Source of the DNA: Paenibacillus tyrphae
GTDB lineage: Bacteria; Bacillota; Bacilli; Paenibacillales; NBRC-103111
Reading direction: 5' to 3'
Assembly (NCBI RefSeq): GCF_024158745.1
Contig: NZ_JAMZAW010000010.1
Coordinates: forward strand, 186,001 to 250,000
Length of the DNA stretch: 64,000 nt
Below the pieces are notes generated by a model, which was not told where the DNA came from, made no database searches, and was given only the letters and a program-made list of their open reading frames with translations. Position numbers and translations under genes: made by a program. Shown here one piece after another: positions 58,731 to 64,000 of this stretch. Position 1 is the stretch's first letter. Each line of letters opens with the position of its first letter.

Positions 58731-60716
58731 TCACTCCTCCGATTTCGTCTCGATGGTAACGCCCGGTGCGTGCTTGCGGCCCATCAGCTTGCGTTTTTTG
58801 CGGTTTTCTTTCGTCTCGAACACGATGTCCAGATCGTAATTGTCCGGATACAGCTCCTTGCTCTCGATGTGCAGCTTCAGCCGCTTCTGGTTGATTTTGA
58901 ACTTCTGGTTCTGGATCATTACCCCGACGTTGCCCCGGGCATCCTCGGTTTCAAACACAATGCCGGTACGGCCCAAATAAGCGATGTACACGCAATCGCC
59001 GAACTGGAAGCTTCTGGGACCCTCCTCAGGGATCGGCTGAGCGCGGTCCTCCGGCTCCTTCTCCGAATGTGGCAGAGGCTCAGGCTCCGTTGTCGTTTCT
59101 TCCTGCGGATCGACCGTATCCGCCGCGGAGGCTTCGTTCGGCTCCGGCTCAGACCCGGCGGCCTGTGTCCCCTGCGGCAAGCTTTCCGGCAAGCCGCGCG
59201 CGGTAATTTCGCGGGACCGCTCAATAAGGCCGGCAGGCAAGCCCAGCTTCAACGCGATCAGGAAGGCGTAGCTCTGGCCCGCTTCCCCGATCCGCAGCCG
59301 ATACAGCGGCTGAAGCGTGTCCGTATCGAACTCCATGCGGGCATTCTCGAATCCCGGCGTCACGTCGGCGAAATTTTTAATTTCCGTAAAATGGGTCGTC
59401 GCTACAACGGTCGCTCCTCTTCGGTGCAACTCTTCCAGAATGGCCACCGACAAGCCGACGCCTTCCCCCGGATCGGTTCCGGAAGCCATCTCATCGATCA
59501 GGATGAGCGTCGAGCGGTCGGCAAATTGCAGCATTTCGTTGACGTTCCGGATATGCGCGGAAAAGGTGCTGAGCGCGTGCTCGATGCTTTGTCCGTCCCC
59601 GATATCGACGGCGAGATGGTTGAATACGGAAAGCAAGCTTCCTTCCCGAACCGGAATCAATAAGCCCGACTGCGCCATGACGGTCAGCAGACCGACCGTT
59701 TTCAGCGAAAGGGTTTTGCCTCCGGTATTCGGTCCCGTAATAATCAGTGACTTGTATCGCCGTCCGATGACGAAGTTCAAGGGAACCATCGGCCGGTTCA
59801 GCAGTGGATGCTTCGCTTCGCGTATGTCGATGATCCCTTGGTCGTTCAGCTCCACATTGGAGCCTCCGATAGCCAGAGCGTATTTGGCCTTGGCAAATAT
59901 GAAATCGTAGGTGCCTACCGTCTCGACGTTCGTCAGAAGCTGCTGATCGCAGCTTTCCGCCAGTGCGGTCAAATCGCTCAATACTTTCAGCTCCTCCCGC
60001 GCTTCCTCCGCTTTCAGCCCCGTAAGCTCGAACTGAATCGTCATGACCTCGGCCGGCTCGATATAGACCGTTTGGCCGCTTGCCGACTCGTCGAGCACCG
60101 TCCCCTTCACCAGCTTGCGGTGCTCTTTCTTGACCGGCAGCACATACCGTTCGTTGCGCGTGCTGAGGACATGTTCTTGCAAAATCGAGCGGTGGCGGCT
60201 CATCAAGGAGTCCAGCTTGCTTTTCAGACGTTCCTCGAATACGGCCAGCCGTTTGCGGACTTTCATAAGTTCCTTGCTGGCGGAGTCGGCGACTTGCCCG
60301 TGACGGATGCACCGTTCGATCTCCGATTTCAGGGCATCCATCACATACATGGAAGCCGCGTAAGAGCTAATGTGAGGGGCTATCCCGCTTTTTGCGGCCA
60401 TATACCTCATGAGCTGCGCGCAGCTGGTCAGGAATTGGTGGATGTGCATGAAGTCCTTTTCACTGAACACGTAGCCCGTTCCCAGCAGATCCAAAATATT
60501 TTCCATGCCTTCCAGCGAAGGAATCGGAACGCTGGCGCCATACTGGAGCAAGGACTTCGCTTCCGCCGCCTCGTCCAGCTTCGCCCGCACGACGGGCATC
60601 GCCGTCAAAGGAAGCAACTCGGCAATCTGCCGTTTGCCTAGATACGATACAGCATATTCCGCCAAAGCTTCTTTGATTTTGCCGTATTCCAGACGTTGCA
60701 ATGCTTTTTCATTCAT
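58731..60716 (-). CDS. MutS2-like ATPase lacking the Smr domain
   Basis: This is a 661-residue protein. The MutS core and lever, Walker A GPNTGGKT (328-335), Walker B LILIDEMASGTDPGEG (404 onwards) and TTHFTEIK follow MutS2 order. An acidic, proline-rich linker (about 530-580) leads to a KOW-like segment (FQFGDCVYIAYLGRTGIVFE). Full MutS2 is about 780 residues and ends in an Smr nuclease domain, which is absent here. MutS2 family members rescue collided ribosomes in Bacillus; losing Smr would leave a non-cutting, possibly splitting-only form. It is the first gene of a five-gene operon behind an attenuator-like leader. Confidence 0.88.
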   Translation of the reverse strand: MNEKALQRLEYGKIKEALAEYAVSYLGKRQIAELLPLTAMPVVRAKLDEAAEAKSLLQYGASVPIPSLEGMENILDLLGTGYVFSEKDFMHIHQFLTSCAQLMRYMAAKSGIAPHISSYAASMYVMDALKSEIERCIRHGQVADSASKELMKVRKRLAVFEERLKSKLDSLMSRHRSILQEHVLSTRNERYVLPVKKEHRKLVKGTVLDESASGQTVYIEPAEVMTIQFELTGLKAEEAREELKVLSDLTALAESCDQQLLTNVETVGTYDFIFAKAKYALAIGGSNVELNDQGIIDIREAKHPLLNRPMVPLNFVIGRRYKSLIITGPNTGGKTLSLKTVGLLTVMAQSGLLIPVREGSLLSVFNHLAVDIGDGQSIEHALSTFSAHIRNVNEMLQFADRSTLILIDEMASGTDPGEGVGLSVAILEELHRRGATVVATTHFTEIKNFADVTPGFENARMEFDTDTLQPLYRLRIGEAGQSYAFLIALKLGLPAGLIERSREITARGLPESLPQGTQAAGSEPEPNEASAADTVDPQEETTTEPEPLPHSEKEPEDRAQPIPEEGPRSFQFGDCVYIAYLGRTGIVFETEDARGNVGVMIQNQKFKINQKRLKLHIESKELYPDNYDLDIVFETKENRKKRKLMGRKHAPGVTIETKSEE

Positions 60717-60741
60717 GGGTGATCTCTCCTTGTAGGAAAAT

Positions 60742-60782
60742 AAAAAAAGGACAGAGAATGAACGTACGTCATTCTCTGCCCT
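60742..60782 (-). terminator. Terminator in the leader of the MutS2-like operon
   Basis: On the minus strand CAGAGAATGA pairs with TCATTCTCTG (extended by a few pairs) and is followed by TTTTTTT. It lies just before the AAGGAGAG site of the first gene, so it stops transcription unless another fold prevents it. Confidence 0.88.
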
Positions 60783-61014
60783 TTTGTGACCATGCCTAAT
60801 TAAAAGCGCCCGATAAAACAGAAAATCCGCGCTGAACTCAGCACGGATGATAGGCGCAATGAATAGGCATGTACCTATGGCATTGTATGATATCCGTTGT
60901 TCTTAACTAATTCCAAGGTGACCGTAAACCCATGGCAAAATAAACCTTGCTTAATAGCAAAATTTAGCCATGAATTTCCAGAAACCTCATTATGGAATTT
61001 GATTAGTTAAGAAC
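60783..61014 (-). promoter_or_regulatory. Structured leader of the MutS2-like operon
   Basis: On the minus strand GTTCTTAACTAAT (61014-61002) pairs perfectly with ATTAGTTAAGAAC (60911-60899), closing a large domain that also contains CATGGC/GCCATG and TTGC/GCAA stems. Downstream are ACGGAT/ATCCGT, ATAGG/CCTAT and a CATGCCTA that can pair with TAGGCATG near 60798. The first arm overlaps the last codons of the leader ORF. Total leader from the start site is about 335 nt. Confidence 0.75.
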
Positions 61015-61026
61015 GACCACCGACAT
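61003..61026 (-). CDS. Leader peptide MSVVVLN of the MutS2-like operon
   Basis: An AAGGAG site lies eight bases before an ATG at 61026 that encodes MSVVVLN and then stops. Its last three codons and stop form the left arm of the 13-bp inverted repeat. A ribosome on this frame would block that arm and let the downstream leader refold. Such very short leader ORFs precede many genes that respond to ribosome-targeting antibiotics. Confidence 0.7.
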   Translation of the reverse strand: MSVVVLN

Positions 61027-61057
61027 CAAAATCTCTCCTTAGGTAACAATTATTTTT

Positions 61058-61087
61058 ACTGTACCTTACTTCCCCGTTGAATGTCAA
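61058..61087 (-). promoter_or_regulatory. Sigma-A promoter of the MutS2-like operon
   Basis: On the minus strand a perfect TTGACA (61087-61082), 18 bp, then TACAGT (61063-61058). It lies between the ABC exporter stop and the leader ORF. A small hairpin at 61126-61141 upstream has no T-run, so some read-through from the exporter gene is possible. Confidence 0.75.
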
Positions 61088-61154
61088 GTGCTGTAAAATT
61101 TCGCAGCCTGTCTTGGCTGATTCAAGCCGGTCAATACCGGCCGTACCTCAACCG

Positions 61155-62870
61155 TCATGCCCCGAACTGCGCCCGGTGCAAGCGGCTGTAAGCCCCCTCC
61201 GCAGCAAGCAGCTGCTCGTGATTGCCCTGCTCGGCAATGCCTTGGTCCGCGACCACCACGATCCGGTCGGCGTTCTTTATCGTGGCCAGCCGATGGGCAA
61301 TAATCAGCGTCGTCCGACCTTCCGACAGCTCGGCCAGCGCCTGCTGAATCGCCGCTTCCGTCTCCGTATCGAGCGCCGAGGTCGCTTCGTCGAGTATGAG
61401 GATCGGCGGATTTTTGAGGAACATGCGGGCAATCGAGAGCCGCTGCTTTTGCCCGCCGGACAGCTTCACCCCGCGCTCGCCGATGAGCGTATCCAGCCCC
61501 TCGGGCTGGGACAAGATCAATTCTTCCAGCTGCGCCCGGCGCGCGGCCTCCCAGATCTCCTCATCCGTCGCTCCCAGTTTGCCGTACGCAATATTTTCGC
61601 GAATCGTCCCATCGAACAGAAATACGTCCTGCTGCACGATACCGATGTGCGAGCGCAGCGATTGCAGCGTCATCTGCCGGATATCGATGCCGTCGATCGT
61701 GATGCTTCCTTCGTCGACCTCGTAGAACCGTGGCAGCAGGCTGCACAAGGTTGTCTTGCCCGCGCCGGACGGGCCGACGAGCGCTACGGTTTCCCCCGCG
61801 CGAACGGTAAGATGAACGTCCTGCAGCACCTTCTCCTTGTTCTCGTAGCCGAACTTCACGCCGCTGAAGCGGATATCCCCCTTCAGATGCTCGACATGAC
61901 GCGCATCCGGCGCATCGTCTACATCCGGGGCGGTCTCCAGCAGCTCCAGATACCGTTTGAAGCCCGCAATGCCTTTCGGATACGTCTCGATCACCGAGTT
62001 GATCTTCTGGATCGGCCCGAGGAAGACGTTGGACAGCATGACGAAAGCGATGAACTCCCCGTACGACATTTTCTGCTGGATCACGAACCACGTGCCGCAG
62101 ACGAGCACGAACAACGAAACGAGCTTCATCAGAATATAGCTGAGCGACGAATTCCACGCCATGATCCGGTAAGTCAACAGCTTGGTCATCCGAAAGCGGC
62201 TATTGTTTTCCGCGAAGCGGGCGATTTCATGCTTCTCGTTGGAAAACGCCTGCACGACGCGAATTCCGCTTATGTTGTTTTCGACCCGGGCGTTATAGTC
62301 TGCGATGTCTGCGAACATGCGTTTGAAAGCACGCGACATTTTTTGGCTGAAATACAGGGACAAATAGATCATCAGCGGGATGATAATAAAGGTCAGCACG
62401 GCCAGCTGCCAATTGATGTTCAGCATAATCCCGAAGGCTCCGGCCAGCGTCATGACGGCAATGAACAAGTCTTCGGGGCCGTGGTGGGCGATCTCCCCGA
62501 TGTCCATCAAGTCGTTGGTCATCCGGGAGACGAGATGCCCGGTCTTGTTGTTGTCGAAGAAGCGGAACGACAGCTTCTGCACATGATCGAACAGCCTCTT
62601 GCGCATATCCGTTTCGATGTTGATGCCCAGCATGTGCCCCCAATATGTCACCACGTAGTGCAGCGCAGCGCTGACCGCATAAATGCCGAGCAGGCCGACG
62701 CAACCCCACAAAATCCAATCCCATTTGCCGCTTGGCAGCAGATCGTCCACCACCCGGTTGACGGCAATCGGAAAAGCCAGCTCCAGCAGCGCCGCGATGA
62801 TCGCGCAGGAGAAGTCCAGCAGGAACAGCCCTTTATATGGTTGATAATAAGCAAAAAAACGCCGGAGCAT
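61155..62870 (-). CDS. ABC exporter, fused membrane and ATPase domains
   Basis: This is a 571-residue half-transporter. Six membrane segments (residues about 15-310) are followed by an ATPase domain with Walker A GPSGAGKTT, signature LSGGQKQRLSIAR, Walker B ILILDEATSALD and the H-loop IAHRLATIK. It resembles multidrug or lipid exporters of the YknU/MsbA type and would act as a dimer. The start follows AGAGAGGG. A Fur-like palindrome 40 bp upstream and the divergent iron-uptake lipoprotein suggest a role in siderophore export or iron stress; substrate not shown. Confidence 0.93.
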   Translation of the reverse strand: MLRRFFAYYQPYKGLFLLDFSCAIIAALLELAFPIAVNRVVDDLLPSGKWDWILWGCVGLLGIYAVSAALHYVVTYWGHMLGINIETDMRKRLFDHVQKLSFRFFDNNKTGHLVSRMTNDLMDIGEIAHHGPEDLFIAVMTLAGAFGIMLNINWQLAVLTFIIIPLMIYLSLYFSQKMSRAFKRMFADIADYNARVENNISGIRVVQAFSNEKHEIARFAENNSRFRMTKLLTYRIMAWNSSLSYILMKLVSLFVLVCGTWFVIQQKMSYGEFIAFVMLSNVFLGPIQKINSVIETYPKGIAGFKRYLELLETAPDVDDAPDARHVEHLKGDIRFSGVKFGYENKEKVLQDVHLTVRAGETVALVGPSGAGKTTLCSLLPRFYEVDEGSITIDGIDIRQMTLQSLRSHIGIVQQDVFLFDGTIRENIAYGKLGATDEEIWEAARRAQLEELILSQPEGLDTLIGERGVKLSGGQKQRLSIARMFLKNPPILILDEATSALDTETEAAIQQALAELSEGRTTLIIAHRLATIKNADRIVVVADQGIAEQGNHEQLLAAEGAYSRLHRAQFGA

Positions 62871-62909
62871 AAGATAACCCTCTCTCTATCGATACTTTCG
62901 TGCCGAGGT

Positions 62910-62930
62910 AAATGAGACTGATTCTCATTT
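62910..62930. promoter_or_regulatory. Fur-like box before the ABC exporter
   Basis: AAATGAGA, five bases, TCTCATTT forms a perfect 8-bp inverted repeat; the core TGAGACTGATTCTCA differs from the common TGAGAATnATTCTCA by one base. Confidence 0.6.
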
Positions 62931-63096
62931 CCACACCTCATTGTAGGCGGCTTACCTAGAGATGGCAATGGACAAACACGACGGTTTTTTTGTACAAATT
63001 GAAAGGGCTTAGCCGAAGTTTTGTACAAAATGAAGCGGCCGTTTTTCGTTTGTCCATTGAGAATCAGATAGGTTCCCTATATGATGGTTTCTAAAC

Positions 63097-63115
63097 GATA
63101 ATGAGAATCATTATC
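63097..63115 (+). promoter_or_regulatory. Fur box before the siderophore-binding lipoprotein
   Basis: GATAATGAGAATCATTATC is an almost perfect 19-bp Fur box (consensus GATAATGATAATCATTATC, one mismatch). It lies 38 bp before the lipoprotein start. Confidence 0.88.
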
Positions 63116-63152
63116 CATTAACTTTTACAACCTGTCGAAGGAAGGTAACCTC

Positions 63153-64000
63153 ATGAAAGCGGCAAGAAAAGTCATTCATCTGTTCGTCATCGTCTTAAGC
63201 TTGGGAGCACTGTTGGCTATGGCAGCATGCGGCGCACCAACCGGAGCTCCTCCCGCTTCTACTGGAAAAACCGCAGACGCTGCTCAGGACAAAGCGCCCG
63301 CTACACGCAAGTACACGGATTACAAAGGCAACGAAGTGCAAATTCCCGTGCAGCCGCAGCGCGTCATTTTTGCCGGAGAGACGTTCGGCGATTTGCTGGT
63401 TCTTGGAGTCGACGCCGTCGGTGCACAGTTATCTTCGATCAAAGATCACGTCTTCGAAAACCGAGCGAAGCCTATCGCAGATGTCGGCTTCCCGATCAAT
63501 CTGGAAAAGGTGCTGGAGCTGAAGCCTGATTTGATTCTTGTGGCCAGCACCGACACGAAGCAGTACGAGCAGCTTTCCAAAGTCGCTCCAACCGTCATGT
63601 TCGATACGTTCGCCCCGTTGGACGAGCGTATTGCGCTGCTGGGAGATTTGCTCGGAAAGCAGCAGCAGGCCAAGCAGTGGCTTGCGGATTTCAACGCGAA
63701 GGCGGAGGCTATGTGGAAGCAGCTAAGGGCGGACGGCATGAAAGACGGAGAAACCGCCTCGGTGTTTACGTATTATCCCGGCGACCGGCTGTTTGTCATG
63801 GCGCGCGCCGGGCTTCCGCAAATGTTGTATCATCCAAAGGGCTTCAAGCCTACCCCGATGATTCAGGAAGTGCTGAACGGCAGTCAAGGGTTCAAGCATA
63901 TCTCGCCGGAGCTACTGCCGCAGTACGCCGGAGACCGCATTTTCATTCTCATTCCGGCCGCCGGTCTGGAGGATGCGCGCAAATCGACGGACGAATTGAT
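63153..64000 (+). CDS. Iron-siderophore ABC transporter binding lipoprotein, partial
   Basis: The frame opens at ATG 63153 behind GAAGGAAGG and runs off the right edge (282 residues seen). It is a lipoprotein (lipobox LAMAAC) of the FhuD/FeuA type, periplasmic-binding-protein class III: YKGNEVQIPVQPQRVIF, then DLLVLGVDAVGAQ, LKPDLILVASTDTKQYEQLS and VAPTVMFDT. It should capture a ferric siderophore outside the cell and pass it to a permease probably encoded beyond the window. The Fur box upstream indicates induction under iron limitation. Confidence 0.92.
   Translation, partial: MKAARKVIHLFVIVLSLGALLAMAACGAPTGAPPASTGKTADAAQDKAPATRKYTDYKGNEVQIPVQPQRVIFAGETFGDLLVLGVDAVGAQLSSIKDHVFENRAKPIADVGFPINLEKVLELKPDLILVASTDTKQYEQLSKVAPTVMFDTFAPLDERIALLGDLLGKQQQAKQWLADFNAKAEAMWKQLRADGMKDGETASVFTYYPGDRLFVMARAGLPQMLYHPKGFKPTPMIQEVLNGSQGFKHISPELLPQYAGDRIFILIPAAGLEDARKSTDEL

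Noticed and set aside
60742..61087. A T-box or known metabolite riboswitch before the MutS2-like gene
   Set aside because: I could not find a T-box sequence or the conserved core of a common riboswitch; the short ORF with its ribosome site explains the layout better.
61077..62915. A long plus-strand frame of 612 codons
   Set aside because: It is antisense to the ABC exporter with all its ATPase motifs and contains no motif of its own.

Overview
The window looks like chromosome from a spore-forming, Paenibacillus-like member of the Bacillales. Supporting signs are strong Shine-Dalgarno sites with mixed ATG/GTG/TTG starts, a tricistronic-plus spore germination receptor operon, AcuA, a FusB-type EF-G-binding protein, a GH85 endoglycosidase, many lipoproteins and many T-rich intrinsic terminators. 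No rRNA, tRNA, CRISPR array, integrase or full insertion sequence was recognised.

Layout. 1-5510 (minus): a spike-like module with a DcrB/DUF1795-like protein, two VgrG-like proteins, a pentapeptide-repeat protein, an Imm11-like protein and a DUF4280 PAAR-like protein, but no sheath, tube or baseplate genes in view. 5.7-10.9 kb: a broken AraC regulator, superoxide dismutase, a membrane protein, a secreted beta-trefoil-like protein, AcuA, and a prolyl-4-hydroxylase/OsmC-like fusion. A palindromic repeat of about 215 bp occurs twice here. 11.0-18.4 kb: a five-gene surface-polymer O-acylation and deacetylation operon next to an OmpR-type two-component system; both promoters carry the same triple 11-bp repeat. 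18.4-25.5 kb: a SEDS glycosyltransferase, a TauE/DUF1634 exporter pair divergent from an Lrp-like regulator, and a germinant receptor operon with a small fourth gene. 25.7-36 kb: alkaline phosphatase, DUF817, a low-GC methyltransferase behind a promoter and terminator, VOC and ArsR genes, TetR/HXXEE, an M36-like protease and a truncated NUDIX gene. 36-46 kb: GH85 with a cre-like site, an ArsR/MFS pair with matching operators, SDR, and two secreted proteins built from the same repeat flanking a DinB gene. 46-55.5 kb: SNF2 helicase, kinase-like protein, FusB-type EF-G-binding protein with a long structured leader, lipoprotein, CPBP protease, YdeI-like protein and a WYL/DinB pair. 55.7-61.1 kb: a compact five-gene operon (Smr-less MutS2-like ATPase, BpsA-like enzyme, GNAT, FkbH-like enzyme, acyl carrier protein) behind a leader of about 335 nt. 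61.2-64 kb: an ABC exporter and a siderophore-type binding lipoprotein, divergent, each behind a Fur-like box.

Most notable. The MutS2-like operon begins with a good sigma-A promoter, a seven-residue leader ORF with its own ribosome-binding site, a long inverted repeat that contains the end of that ORF, and an intrinsic terminator directly before the first gene. This is the architecture of ribosome-mediated attenuation, as known for genes induced by ribosome-targeting antibiotics. MutS2 proteins are known to act on collided ribosomes, so an inducible ribosome-rescue or resistance operon is a reasonable but untested inference. A second gene whose family acts on the translation machinery, the EF-G-binding protein, also has a short leader ORF and mutually exclusive hairpins that would hide its ribosome-binding site. 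Identity of most families is clear from motifs; the functional links between genes are inference.
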